Positions 49,537 to 58,698 of a DNA stretch of 64,000 nt are shown one piece after another. Origin of the DNA: Calothrix sp. NIES-4105 (lineage in GTDB: Bacteria; Cyanobacteriota; Cyanobacteriia; Cyanobacteriales; Nostocaceae); NCBI RefSeq assembly GCF_002368415.1, contig NZ_AP018290.1, positions 5,469,614 through 5,533,613 on the forward strand, written 5' to 3'. The notes below the pieces were generated by a model. The model ran no database searches. It was not told the origin of the DNA and worked only from the letters and a program-made list of their open reading frames with translations. The translations under genes were made by a program, and so were the position numbers. How positions within the stretch are numbered: the first letter of the stretch is position 1; the number at the start of each line of letters is the position of its first letter.

Positions 49537-50217
49537 ATGACAAAACAAACGCTTGGACTTGAAAAAAACCTTCGTGATTACTTATTATCTGTATCGGTAC
49601 GAGAACCAGAAATATTGACGCAACTGCGACACGAAACAGCACAGCACCCAATGGCAATAATGCAAATTGCTCCTGAGCAGGGGCAATTTATAAGTTTGCT
49701 TGTGCAGTTAATTGGAGCAAAAAAAACTTTAGAAGTCGGTGTTTTTACTGGATATAGTGCGTTAGTAGTTGCACTAGCTTTGCCTGACGATGGCAAGATA
49801 GTAGCTTGTGACATTAGTGAGGAGTATACACAAATCGCGCGGCGTTACTGGGAAAAAGCAGGAGTATCACATAAGATAGATTTACATATTGCTCCAGCAG
49901 TTGATACGCTTGATAAGTTAATACAAACAGAAGCAGAAACGTTTGATTTTGCTTTTATTGATGCAGATAAAAGTGCTTATGATGATTATTATGAACGCTG
50001 TCTGCAACTTATACGTCCAGGTGGTTTAATTGCTATTGATAATGTATTGTGGTTTGGACGAGTTGCCCAAGAAGAAGTGCAGGATAATAGAACGAAGAAA
50101 ATCCGCGCGTTGAATGCAAAGTTATATCAAGACGCACGGGTTAATATAAGTTTAGTGCCTATCGGTGATGGATTGATGTTGGCACGTAGGGTGTGTGGCG
50201 CCTTTGAAAATACTTGA
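49537..50217 (+). CDS. Class I O-methyltransferase (CCoAOMT-like)
   Basis: A 226-aa SAM-dependent O-methyltransferase from ATG 49537. TLEVGVFTGYSALVVALALP (motif I), KIVACDISEEY, DFAFIDADKSAYDDYYE (metal-binding D/D) and GGLIAIDNVLWFGRV are the family hallmarks of caffeoyl-CoA/catechol-type, divalent-cation-dependent methyltransferases. Substrate unknown; cyanobacterial members methylate various catechols or small phenolics. Monocistronic. Confidence 0.88.
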   Translation: MTKQTLGLEKNLRDYLLSVSVREPEILTQLRHETAQHPMAIMQIAPEQGQFISLLVQLIGAKKTLEVGVFTGYSALVVALALPDDGKIVACDISEEYTQIARRYWEKAGVSHKIDLHIAPAVDTLDKLIQTEAETFDFAFIDADKSAYDDYYERCLQLIRPGGLIAIDNVLWFGRVAQEEVQDNRTKKIRALNAKLYQDARVNISLVPIGDGLMLARRVCGAFENT

Positions 50218-50306
50218 ACTTAATGATAAAACTCGTGGCGCCACGCACCGGTAAAATTGTGATCAGCACGAATACTGTTGTTGGGCCTCCACCCAACCGG
50301 AAGATG

Positions 50307-51173
50307 TTAATGACCCTGGCGCCTTTTTTCTTCCAAACCGGCGCGTTTTTCGGGAGTTAAAGTGTCATAACAATGATGGCAACAAATACCTTCTTCGTAG
50401 TGGGGAGAAAGTTTGTCTTGGTCGTTGATGGGATGTCCACATCCTACACACATGTCATGGGTTCCTTGTTCTAACCCGTGTTGGACTGCGATGCGTTCGT
50501 CAAATACAAAACATTCTCCTGACCAAAGACTTTCTTGCTGTGGTACCTCTTCTAAATATTTTAGAATACCGCCTTCAAGGTGGTACACTTGCTCAAATCC
50601 TTGAGACAGCATATAAGAAGACGCTTTTTCGCAGCGAATACCTCCTGTACAAAACATTGCCACTTTCTTATGTTTTTTGGGGTCAAGGTGATGACGCACA
50701 TAGTCGGGAAACTCTCGAAATGAAGCTGTCTCTGGGTTAATGGCGCCTTTAAATGAGCCGATTTTGACTTCATAATCGTTACGGGTATCAATAACAACTA
50801 CATCGGGGTCAGATATAACAGCATTCCAATCTTTAGCACTAACATAGGTTCCGACTTGGGAAGTAGGGTTAACAGGTAAACCTAATGTTACGATTTCTTT
50901 CTTTAACTTTACCTTCATTCTTTCAAATGGTGGTTCTGAAGTCAAAGATTCTTTGTGTTCCAAGTCAGCTAGGCGAGAATCTGAACGCAGGTAAGATAAT
51001 ACTGAGTCAATACAGACACGCTCACCCGCAATAGTACCGTTAATGCCTTCAGGCGCCAGTAAAATAGTACCTTTGATTTTTTGAACTTGACAAAATGCCA
51101 GTAAAGGGTCTTGCATCTGAGCAAAATCTGGCAGTTTAGTAAATTTATAAAATGCAGCTACTACCAGAGTCAT
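50307..51173 (-). CDS. trhO: tRNA U34 hydroxylase TrhO (rhodanese family)
   Basis: A 288-aa protein from [14 protein letters not shown] at 51173 (longer frame to 51239 unlikely). N-terminal domain [26 protein letters not shown], a rhodanese domain with active Cys in [17 protein letters not shown], and a C-terminal Cys-rich part ([16 protein letters not shown]). Matches E. coli TrhO/YceA, which hydroxylates U34 of some tRNAs to make ho5U. A tRNA-Ala(TGC) gene, whose wobble U34 is a likely substrate, is divergently placed 72 bases away. Confidence 0.92.
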   Translation of the reverse strand: MTLVVAAFYKFTKLPDFAQMQDPLLAFCQVQKIKGTILLAPEGINGTIAGERVCIDSVLSYLRSDSRLADLEHKESLTSEPPFERMKVKLKKEIVTLGLPVNPTSQVGTYVSAKDWNAVISDPDVVVIDTRNDYEVKIGSFKGAINPETASFREFPDYVRHHLDPKKHKKVAMFCTGGIRCEKASSYMLSQGFEQVYHLEGGILKYLEEVPQQESLWSGECFVFDERIAVQHGLEQGTHDMCVGCGHPINDQDKLSPHYEEGICCHHCYDTLTPEKRAGLEEKRRQGH

Positions 51174-51244
51174 TTTTCCTATAACCTCTTCCCTTAATGG
51201 AACACTATCATATATAATTTTATCATTCGTTAAATTCAAATTTT

Positions 51245-51317
51245 GGGGGTTTAGCTCAGTTGGTAGAGCGCCTGCTTTGCAAGCAGGATGTCAGCGGTTC
51301 GAGTCCGCTAACCTCCA
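51245..51317 (+). tRNA. tRNA-Ala(TGC)
   Basis: A 73-nt cloverleaf: acceptor GGGGGTT/AACCTCC (one G-U), D-arm TAGCTCAGTTGGTAGAGCG, anticodon arm CCTGC-TTTGCAA-GCAGG with anticodon TGC, T-arm AGCGGTTCGAGTCCGCT. CCA is not encoded. It is a solitary gene, separate from the tRNA-Ala normally inside rRNA operons. Confidence 0.97.
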
Positions 51318-51343
51318 TATGTATGTACTATAAAATCAATTAA

Positions 51344-51373
51344 ATGTAGAGACGTTACATGTAACGTCTTTAC
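51344..51373. repeat. TGTAGAGACGTTACATGTAACGTCTTTACA palindrome
   Basis: Near-perfect 30-bp palindrome of the GTAGAGACG family (arms TGTAGAGACGTTACA / TGTAACGTCTTTACA) between the tRNA and the AIM24 gene. It may terminate tRNA transcription. Confidence 0.65.
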
Positions 51374-51417
51374 AAAACAAATGGCACAATGTATTTGTGG
51401 CAACCGGGGAAACTGTT

Positions 51418-52284
51418 ATGGTAAATCCAGGGGAAAAAGGTTTCATAGAACCTTTTCAAGGTAAAAGCACTTCTAAGTTGGAAGTACTTAACTGTGTATC
51501 AGGGGAAAGGTTTAAGGTTGAGATTCTTGGTTACAAGACATTATCGGGAATAAACGACCCGGTAATAGCGCAAGCAATATTCTATGCTAACCAAGCTGGA
51601 ATGCAACTCAAACAAGTTAAAATTACTCTTTTAGGTGGGGAAGCGCAAATCGAAGCAGGTGCCTTACAGTATTTACACGGCAACATTCAAGTTGAAAATA
51701 AAGCAGGTGGAGTAGCGTCTTTAGGTAAAGCGATGCTCAATAAGTTGCTTACCAACGAATCTGTATTTATTCCTCGCTACCGTGGTAATGGAGCTATATA
51801 TCTCGAACCGTCGTTTAGTCATTTCATGGTTTACTACCTTAATGACGAAGAAATTATTGCTGACAAAGGTTTATTTTACTGTGGTGAAGGCGCCCTTGAT
51901 GTCGGTGCTTTCATGCAAAAGAATGTTTCCTCAGCATTGTTGGGTGGTGAAGGTTTGTTCCAAACTCGCATTCGTGGTACAGGAATATGTGTCTTTGAAT
52001 TACCAGTACCTGCCGACGAAGTACATTGTATTCATTTAGAAAACGAAACGCTTCGAGTCGATGGTAACTTTGCTTTGATGCGAAGCGGTAGAATCGAGTT
52101 TAGCGTTGAAAAATCAACAAAGAGTATTTTCGGCACTTTAACGAGTGGTGAAGGACTATTGCAAACTTTTCGAGGTACTGGTAGAGTTTGGCTGGCGCCA
52201 ACTCAAGGTGTTTACGAACAAATTCGTCTTGGTGGTATCGATAGTTTGACTACGGCGCCAAAATCCTCGAATACTTATACTTAA
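51418..52284 (+). CDS. AIM24 family protein
   Basis: A 288-aa protein if started at ATG 51418 (GGGGA upstream); GTG 51397 is possible. Successive Gly-rich beta segments (FIPRYRGNGAIYLEP, GLFYCGEGALDVGAF, LLGGEGLFQTRIRGTGICVFELP, GRIEFSVEKSTKSIFG, GEGLLQTFRGTGRVWLAP) are the AIM24/TIGR00266 pattern. The fold is a beta-prism. Function in bacteria is not established (a mitochondrial relative helps shape inner membranes). Monocistronic. Confidence 0.88.
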   Translation: MVNPGEKGFIEPFQGKSTSKLEVLNCVSGERFKVEILGYKTLSGINDPVIAQAIFYANQAGMQLKQVKITLLGGEAQIEAGALQYLHGNIQVENKAGGVASLGKAMLNKLLTNESVFIPRYRGNGAIYLEPSFSHFMVYYLNDEEIIADKGLFYCGEGALDVGAFMQKNVSSALLGGEGLFQTRIRGTGICVFELPVPADEVHCIHLENETLRVDGNFALMRSGRIEFSVEKSTKSIFGTLTSGEGLLQTFRGTGRVWLAPTQGVYEQIRLGGIDSLTTAPKSSNTYT

Positions 52285-52351
52285 TTTTATTTTATAGCCA
52301 TAGTTTGTGTAGCATAGGCGTCTCGCTTGTGCAGTACAGTTTATTATTTTT

Positions 52352-52385
52352 ACCACGCCCGTCGCAGAGAACACAGAGGCAAGAG
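52352..52385. repeat. CGCAGAGAACACAGAGG repeat unit
   Basis: Another copy of the purine-rich CACAGAGG family with a CATAGGCGTC..GCTTGTGC half-palindrome just before it (52311-52337), between convergent genes. Confidence 0.5.
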
Positions 52386-52405
52386 AAATGAACCACGCTC
52401 GTCAC

Positions 52406-52909
52406 TCATCGCACGCTCCTATCAAACTCCGGTTCTAAACTACGACGTTGCTCCCCTTGTTGAATTTCGCGCTCTAGGAAATAATTTAGTAAGGTTCGTA
52501 GCAAGACGATGGCGCCTAAATTTAAAATATCTTGGCGAGTAGGTGCTACAGCAGTGCGTAAAATATCGCTAGCAACGGAAAACTCCAATCCCAGAGCTAA
52601 CATTCGTCCTAATTGCAAGCGAATTAGTTCTGCAGCATCGAAATGTTGTCTCGAACGAGAAAATAACATTTTTATGTAGCTAATGATACCTTGAACGACT
52701 GCACCGCCAATCACAACTGCTGCTGCAATTTCTGCTCCTCCCGCTAAATATCCGACAATAATTTTTAGCCATGACTCTAGAGGACTTGTTAATGTTCTTT
52801 CTGCTGTGCCTTCTGTAACATTCAAACTTAGAAGCAGAACTAGTCCTAAGATTAGTGCTAGCGGTAATAGCAAGTTAATTAATGGTTCACGTGATGACTC
52901 TCGTTTCAT
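52406..52909 (-). CDS. DUF1622 membrane protein
   Basis: A 167-aa protein with an N-terminal transmembrane helix (about 11-29), a second (about 50-73, GYLAGGAEIAAAVVIGGAVVQGI) and a third region near 130-145. LQLGRMLALGLEFSVASDIL and ILNLGAIVLLRTLLNYFLEREI are the DUF1622 signature. Function unknown. Full length. Confidence 0.85.
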   Translation of the reverse strand: MKRESSREPLINLLLPLALILGLVLLLSLNVTEGTAERTLTSPLESWLKIIVGYLAGGAEIAAAVVIGGAVVQGIISYIKMLFSRSRQHFDAAELIRLQLGRMLALGLEFSVASDILRTAVAPTRQDILNLGAIVLLRTLLNYFLEREIQQGEQRRSLEPEFDRSVR

Positions 52910-53080
52910 GCCATTTCAGCACTCGTATAAAAAGAAATATTTACACGATACATATAGTTAAATTAAATTAGATGCTACTTAGGTTAGATGTTATTAACTT
53001 ATTTATCTGGTGTAAGAGATAAAGGCATTTGCTTAAGTACCACATTCGCTTTTATAATAAAAAATTAACATAAATTAATT

Positions 53081-53350
53081 ATGTCTTCACATTTAGAAAC
53101 ATCATTACTTATAGGTTCGGCGCCATTACCAGACAGTAACGCTTTGCAAACAGAACAAGCTGGTAGCAATTCTGTTGACGACCCACTTATTGCTAAAGGT
53201 TGGGAAAATACTTCTTACGCTGGAATCATTTTACTAGTATTTCTGATTTTAGGGGCGGTTGGATTATTTAGCCGCAGAATTGAATACGTTATCATTGTCG
53301 CTTTGTTCTTTAGTTTACTGTTTATTGGCTTCATTTTAGTCGCGCGTTAG
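53081..53350 (+). CDS. Small two-helix membrane protein
   Basis: An 89-aa protein with a soluble N-terminal 45 residues (SLLIGSAPLPDSNALQTE) and two transmembrane helices (GIILLVFLILGAVGLF and YVIIVALFFSLLFIGFILV). No family recognised. The in-frame GGCGCC and normal codon use suggest it is real. Confidence 0.6.
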   Translation: MSSHLETSLLIGSAPLPDSNALQTEQAGSNSVDDPLIAKGWENTSYAGIILLVFLILGAVGLFSRRIEYVIIVALFFSLLFIGFILVAR

Positions 53351-53467
53351 TTTCTAAATCTAACATTAGATATAGATATTTTTGAAAAATATACCTCCGT
53401 AGTATATTTACAAATTTGCTACTTACACAGCATTAATAACAACATATGTATTAGATTACTCAAATAA

Positions 53468-53614
53468 ATGTCACCTCCAATTCAAATATTAATTAGCTCG
53501 ACAGGCTCGTTAATATTGTTGTTATTAACACCTCATTATTTATTTCTGGTTGTGAGTATTCTTGGCGCCCTAATTAATATTTTTAGGAATGGTTTACATT
53601 ATCTTTCTTGTTGA
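53468..53614 (+). CDS. Possible 48-aa hydrophobic protein
   Basis: Reading frame MSPPIQILISSTGSLILLLL continuing with LTPHYLFLVVSILGALINIF and ending HYLSC. Nearly all membrane-spanning. No ribosome binding site of note, and its end overlaps the convergent glycosyltransferase gene. It could be a small membrane protein or chance. Confidence 0.3.
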   Translation: MSPPIQILISSTGSLILLLLTPHYLFLVVSILGALINIFRNGLHYLSC

Positions 53615-54471
53615 AAGAACGTTTCGATTTTGTCTGCGGCAAGAACTACACCAGGGTGAGCGTTAATCCAATCCTGAAATTTTTTCAGATTCAAGCGATA
53701 TAAGGGAGTATTTAGTACTAGCGTAAGTTTCTGGAGTAAACGTTCTTTTGTGAGTTGCTTGGGTGTAATCACTTCTCCTACTCCTGCGCGACGAATGCGA
53801 GCAGCAATACCTGGTTGGTCAGCAGTTATTGGGATGGCTACCGTGGGTACACCATATATTAAGGACTCAAGTACCGAGTTCATCCCAGCATGAGTAATGA
53901 AGGCATCCGCACGCTGGAGCATTTCTAGCTGAGGCGCCGAACGTACAACCACGGCAGTAGGATGCAGTTGCTGGAGATGGTTAATCTCTATGTCTCCAAT
54001 ATTCTTGCCTACGGATACAACTGGTGTTACTTGCATCGTTTGTATTGCTTGTAGAATAACTCGGTAAACATTGATTTGGTTATTAAACTCAGTGCCAAGG
54101 GAGACGTAGATAAGCGGTTGGTTGGGAGGTACTTTAGTCCAATCAAATGGGATATTAACCCGTATATCTGGGTCAACGAATGGTCCACAGTATGTGTATT
54201 GCGCTACATCAGGTCGAGGAAAATCAAATTCTGGCGGGCAGGTCGTTAGATAGGCGTGCGAGCTTCTTTGGGCAAGCGGTCTTGGTGATCGAGGCAGACT
54301 CCACTCAGTCGCGAACTTGTTTTCCAAGCGATAAGCTGGACGCAAAACTGGGGAAAGCATCTGCCAACCAACCCAGTTACGCAACCGACCAAATAAATCT
54401 GCTCGATGCTCCCAACCGAAGATTGCTGGAGGTACAGCACTTGTGATTGTAATAGGGACAGAGGTAGACAT
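53599..54471 (-). pseudogene. Glycosyltransferase (GT1/MGT-like), C-terminal part
   Basis: C-terminal two thirds of a family-1 glycosyltransferase: PLIYVSLGTEFNNQ, ADAFITHAGMNSVLESLIYGVP (nucleotide-sugar binding) and ADQPGIAARIRRAG. The segment begins near AVPPAIFGWEHRADLFGRL; an N-terminal half lies at 56695-57186 on the same strand. The two parts are separated by the IS607-type element. The gene has been split, although the C-terminal piece could still be translated from a local ATG. Upstream residues before about 54471 are IS-derived. Confidence 0.75.
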
Positions 54472-54542
54472 TTTAACTAATTGAAAAATAACGGTATATA
54501 TCGGACAATATCTGTATAAACCAGACAGAACAAATAGTTGAT

Positions 54543-55139
54543 ATGTACTTGTCGCCCAAGGAAGCATCCGAAAAATATAACATCCACCCCAAAACTCTAT
54601 CACGCTTGGCAGATAAAGGCGTGATCGAGTTTATTTTAATGCCTGGTAGTAACCACAGAAGATATAAAGTTAGTTCTATAGAGAAGCATATCGGTTTAAA
54701 TCAAAGCACAAAAAAGACAGTATTGTACGCACGAGTATCAACATCAAGCCAGAAAGATGATTTAAATACACAACTTGTTTATCTACAATCCAAGTATCCA
54801 GGTAACGAATGCATAAGCGAAATCGGCTCAGGGATGAATTTTAAAAGAAAAAAATTTATTCAATTAATAGAGCGCGTGCTTAAATATGAAGTCTCCCTAA
54901 TAGTTGTGGCATATCCCGACCGATTGGTTCGTTTTGGATTTGACTTCTTTGAGTGGTTATGTAAACTACACGAATGCGAAATTATAGTATTAAATAACTC
55001 AAAACTCAGCCCCCATCAAGAGTTGATGCAAGATTTTATGTCGATAATGCATTGTTTTAGTAGTAAGCTCTACTTTTTGAGAAAATATGAAAAAAAAATA
55101 GAGAAAGAGTACATTGATACACTATATAAAATAGACTAA
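54543..55139 (+). CDS. tnpA: IS607 TnpA serine recombinase
   Basis: A 198-aa transposase. N-terminal MerR-like helix-turn-helix (MYLSPKEASEKYNIHPKTLS; GSNHRRYK), then the small serine-recombinase core with catalytic Ser in LYARVSTSSQKDDLNTQ (about Ser66), VVAYPDRLVRFGFDFFEWLC and the C-terminal QDFMSIMHCFSSKLYFLRKYEKK. The expected length and motif order suggest it is intact. It catalyses excision and insertion of the element. Confidence 0.93.
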   Translation: MYLSPKEASEKYNIHPKTLSRLADKGVIEFILMPGSNHRRYKVSSIEKHIGLNQSTKKTVLYARVSTSSQKDDLNTQLVYLQSKYPGNECISEIGSGMNFKRKKFIQLIERVLKYEVSLIVVAYPDRLVRFGFDFFEWLCKLHECEIIVLNNSKLSPHQELMQDFMSIMHCFSSKLYFLRKYEKKIEKEYIDTLYKID

Positions 55140-55183
55140 ATAGGATATATTAGACAAATGTTGCAAAACAGGAGGTGATAAAC

Positions 55184-56581
55184 GTGGCACTAGCCAAAGT
55201 AAAAGGGAAGCGCATAGAAACCAAGACGCAAAGAAGCAAACTAATACGACAAGGCGCATTTATCGAAGATACAGTGCGTGTGTATCGTGAATCAATAGCA
55301 TTTTATATTCAGGTCATAAATCAGCATCCTTTTGGGATAGATTTAAGCCGTGATGAAATGCGTAAATATTATGATGAATTAACACTTGGAGAAAATGCAA
55401 AATATCCTTTTACTACCTTGGATATGCCACGTGATTTGAGATGGGATGTGCTTGCCACGGCAGTGGGGCATTACCGCTCTTGGTCTAGTAATTACAATAA
55501 ATGGGAGGTAAGTCAAGCGAAGCGCGCGGCACGTGCAAAGAAAAAGAATAAAGAACATAGACCGCATAAAGCCCCAACTTTACCAACTGAAGTAAAAGAC
55601 TCTCCTACCTATTACAAATACAGTATGTATAAGGATGATTCAGGTTTCGATGTGTTGCTTAAAGTTCGAGTTGGTAATGGCTGGGGATGGGTAAAATTTA
55701 GTTATTTCTCGTATGATTATAACGAAAAAGATAACGATGGTAACAGTTTCTGGATAAAAGGATGTCCAACAATTGTATTTAAACAAGATGGTACATGTTG
55801 GATAAACTGGACGGTTGAGAGATATCATGTTGCAACGGGAGGAGTAAAAGCGCAAGCTAACGAGCGTATTTGTGCAGTAGATATTGATTTAGACGGTGAT
55901 TCAATTTGTGTGCTATCCGTACTTGAACCGGACGTAAACGGGGAAGTAATCGAAGTAGCGAGACACTTCGTAAAAGGACATAATTCTCACGTCAGACGCA
56001 GGAAGTCGGATTTGAATCGGATAGCTAAAAAGATGAACCAAACCAAAGTTATAAGTAAAGGTTTTGCACGTACCATATACGAAAAAATAACTCGTAGGGA
56101 AGTAAGTGTTGGTTGGCGTATTGCATCACAAATTGCCAAGTTCGCCCATGAACATCATTGCCACGTAATTGTATTTGAATACTTGGTTAACTTACGTCCT
56201 GAAAAAGGAAGATTTTCTAAGCGTTCAAATCAGAAACGTGCGTATTGGTTAAAGAGTAAAATTTTCCATAAATCTGTCCATATTGCGCGGACTAAATATA
56301 ATATATTATCGACACGAGTTAGCCCGAAAGATACGTCAAGATACAATGCTTATACTGGGGAAGAAGTCTTTAGGACAGATAGCGAAATAGTGATGCAATT
56401 TGCTTTCCATAGTCGCGAAAACTGGGAATCCTGCATGGAGTCAGAAGGGTATCATCCCGGAAAATACGCAATTACTCCTTCACTAAACGTTGTCCATTCA
56501 GGATTAAATGCTGCTAGAAACATAGGTATGAAATTCTATCAGCGTTATGACAATAAAAATCTTGTCCTTGTAAAAGGGTGA
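55184..56581 (+). CDS. tnpB: TnpB-type RNA-guided nuclease, RuvC-III Asp missing
   Basis: A 465-aa TnpB from GTG 55184, behind a perfect GGAGGTGAT. RuvC-I is ICAVDIDLDGDSI (Asp kept), RuvC-II is VIVFEYLVNLRP (Glu kept). The region that normally holds the zinc ribbon and RuvC-III reads VSPKDTSRYNAYTGEEVF, so both CxxC-type Cys are lost, and HSGLNAARNI has Gly where the RuvC-III Asp (D-x-N-A-A) should be. The N-terminal half is the helical RNA-binding lobe. The enzyme is therefore predicted to bind guide RNA and target but cleave poorly or not at all. It is in an IS that still has an apparently intact TnpA. Confidence 0.85.
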   Translation: MALAKVKGKRIETKTQRSKLIRQGAFIEDTVRVYRESIAFYIQVINQHPFGIDLSRDEMRKYYDELTLGENAKYPFTTLDMPRDLRWDVLATAVGHYRSWSSNYNKWEVSQAKRAARAKKKNKEHRPHKAPTLPTEVKDSPTYYKYSMYKDDSGFDVLLKVRVGNGWGWVKFSYFSYDYNEKDNDGNSFWIKGCPTIVFKQDGTCWINWTVERYHVATGGVKAQANERICAVDIDLDGDSICVLSVLEPDVNGEVIEVARHFVKGHNSHVRRRKSDLNRIAKKMNQTKVISKGFARTIYEKITRREVSVGWRIASQIAKFAHEHHCHVIVFEYLVNLRPEKGRFSKRSNQKRAYWLKSKIFHKSVHIARTKYNILSTRVSPKDTSRYNAYTGEEVFRTDSEIVMQFAFHSRENWESCMESEGYHPGKYAITPSLNVVHSGLNAARNIGMKFYQRYDNKNLVLVKG

Positions 56582-56694
56582 GTCGAGCATTCGCTACACG
56601 CGAAGCGTCTCGTCCCTATGTGTAGAAGGGAGATAATTCGCTTACTAATTGACTAATCGCTGTTTAATGAGAACAGTATTTTATTGGTAACTTG

Positions 56695-57186
56695 TTACAC
56701 AAGTGATACCATGATTAGCCGGACAGAGGCGAACCAAAAATGTAAGGAAAAGTCGGGTTGTCCAATTTGTCCCGTTTTCCGCCTACACAGAGTAATATAT
56801 GGTAATCGATACTTTTCAGCCACTAAGTATAATTCTGGGCTAACTACATCAATAAGAAGACCATCCAAATCAATGTGTTCGCTTAAAACTTGGTCTACCT
56901 CACGCAAGTACTGCTCAGTCAAATCAGTCAGTAGCTTAATGATGGAAAAAACTGCTGCTGGTCCAGATTTACCCTCTAGAATCTGTCGCGCTTCAGCAGA
57001 GGCGCCACTGGGAAGTCTAGCCGAGTCAAGAGCAACGAATTTGCAACCTGAAAGTTCAGCAGCTTGTTGAGCTTCTGGAAGACAGAAGAGCCTGACTTCA
57101 TGACCGCGACGAGTCAATTCTCTAGCAAGCGCTAAAGCTGGGTTAAGGTGTCCGCTACCGGAGGGAGTAAAAAGTCCAATTTTCAT
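56695..57186 (-). pseudogene. Glycosyltransferase (GT1/MGT-like), N-terminal part
   Basis: Starts MKIGLFTPSGSGHLNPALAL at 57186, the typical beta-strand/glycine loop of MGT-type glycosyltransferases, then LARELTRRGHEVRLFCLP and DGLLIDVVSPELYLVAEKYRLPYITLC. After ITLC (about 56790) the frame runs into unrelated sequence and a stop. The missing continuation is the C-terminal part at 53599-54471, beyond the inserted IS607 element. Confidence 0.75.
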
Positions 57187-57414
57187 TTCTTTGCAGTTGC
57201 TCAAACAAAACGCCAAGACCTCACCTTTAAAGCATCCAGCAGTAAAAGGAGTTGGCGCCAAGAAAGGTATCTATAACGATACGAACTAGTATCGTTTATT
57301 TATAAAAGCATGTCAATTGGGAATAGCCTGATTGATTTCACAATTATGTTATATTTAAAGCAATTATTTGTGATTTTTTCACAAATTTAACGAATAAAGT
57401 ATACCCGCATCCAA

Positions 57415-58698
57415 ATGCTTATAGAGTTTAGTGTCGGCAACTACAGGTCATTCAAGGAAAAAGTCACCTTTAGCATGGTGGCAGCTAACATAGTCGCAAA
57501 AGACAAGAACCTTGACGACAATAATGTTTTTGCAGTTGACACTGACCTCAAATTATTAAAAAGCGCTGCAATATACGGAGCTAATGCTAGTGGTAAAAGT
57601 AACTTAGCTAAAGCATTAAGTTTCATGAAGTGGTTCATGATTAATTCATTCAAAGAAACTCAAAGTACAGAAAAAATAAATGTAGAGCGTTTTAGACTTA
57701 GTACAGAAACTGAGAAGGAGCCATCTTTTTTTGAAATTGTCTTTCTAATGGATGGTCAAAAGTATAGATATGGGTTTGAAGCGACTCAAGATAAAGTTAT
57801 CTCAGAATGGTTGTTCTATATTCCAAAGTTAAGGGAAACCAAGCTTTTTGAACGCGAAGAAAACAAAATTAGTAGTTCTAAAACATACAATGCTGATGGA
57901 ATTCAACGTTATACAAGAGATAACGCTCTTTTTTTATCTGTATCAGCACAATTCAATATTAAGATAGCTGAAAAAATTTTATACTGGTTAACAGAAAAAT
58001 TAAATATTATTACTGGCTTAGATGATACAGCCCATGTTACATATACAGTTAGATGCATAATTGAAGATATAAATAGAGATGATATTATTCAACTAATTAA
58101 AAAGCTTGATTTAGATATTAGCGATATAAAAATTGACCAAATACAGCTAAACACCGATTCTTTGTTAAACGAGATGAATAGTGATTTAAGAGAAAGCATC
58201 ATAAAAATAGAGAGAAGTCAAACGTCAATAAATACAGTACATAAAAAGTTTGATAATGATGGTAATTATATCTCTACAGAAAAATTTGATATAGAAAAAC
58301 AGGAATCAGAAGGGACACAAAAACTCTTTGCCTTAGCTGGTCTTCTTGTTGATACGGTTAAAGTTGGTAAAGTTCTTGTTTTTGATGAACTTGATGCTAG
58401 ACTTCATCCTTTGATTAGTTTCGCTATTGTTAATTTATTTAACTCTAACCAAACAAACCCGAATAATGCTCAATTAATCTTCATGACCCACGATACAAAT
58501 TTACTTAATAACAAGCTATTTCGCAGAGACCAAATTTGGTTTACAGAAAAAAATAAGTATGGTGCAACAGATTTATACTCACTAGCTGAATATAAAGTCC
58601 GTAATGATGCGTCATTTGAGAGTGATTATATTAAAGGTCGATACGGCGCTATTCCATATATTGGAAATTTAAACTCTGTGGTTGATTCTCATGTCTAG
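57415..58698 (+). CDS. RloA/AbiLi-like AAA ATPase
   Basis: A 427-aa ATPase of the AAA_15/AAA_21 (OLD/SMC-like) type. GNYRSFKEKVTFSM is the N-terminal P-loop beta strand, Walker A IYGANASGKSNLAKAL (about 54-69), ABC-like signature SEGTQKLFALAGLL (about 298), Walker B VLVFDELDARLHP and H-loop IFMTHDTNLL. The middle part carries long helices that may form a coiled coil. Partner is the RloB-like gene that overlaps its last 17 bases. The pair resembles RloA/RloB and the lactococcal abortive-infection system AbiL. A defence role is inferred. No GGCGCC sites in the pair. Confidence 0.85.
   Translation: MLIEFSVGNYRSFKEKVTFSMVAANIVAKDKNLDDNNVFAVDTDLKLLKSAAIYGANASGKSNLAKALSFMKWFMINSFKETQSTEKINVERFRLSTETEKEPSFFEIVFLMDGQKYRYGFEATQDKVISEWLFYIPKLRETKLFEREENKISSSKTYNADGIQRYTRDNALFLSVSAQFNIKIAEKILYWLTEKLNIITGLDDTAHVTYTVRCIIEDINRDDIIQLIKKLDLDISDIKIDQIQLNTDSLLNEMNSDLRESIIKIERSQTSINTVHKKFDNDGNYISTEKFDIEKQESEGTQKLFALAGLLVDTVKVGKVLVFDELDARLHPLISFAIVNLFNSNQTNPNNAQLIFMTHDTNLLNNKLFRRDQIWFTEKNKYGATDLYSLAEYKVRNDASFESDYIKGRYGAIPYIGNLNSVVDSHV

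Larger units (their letters stand above)
54480..56690 (+). mobile_element. IS607-type insertion element (approximate ends)
   Basis: Contains a serine-recombinase tnpA and a tnpB in the same direction, 45 bases apart. Ends are approximate: left end lies in 54472-54542, right end after the tnpB stop in about 56640-56770. No target duplication is expected for IS607. No GGCGCC occurs inside, in contrast to the surroundings (none between 53931 and 57000), consistent with foreign DNA. Hairpins after tnpB (TCCCT..AGGGA and GCTACACGCGAAGC, 56589-56640) would belong to the omega RNA. Confidence 0.8.
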
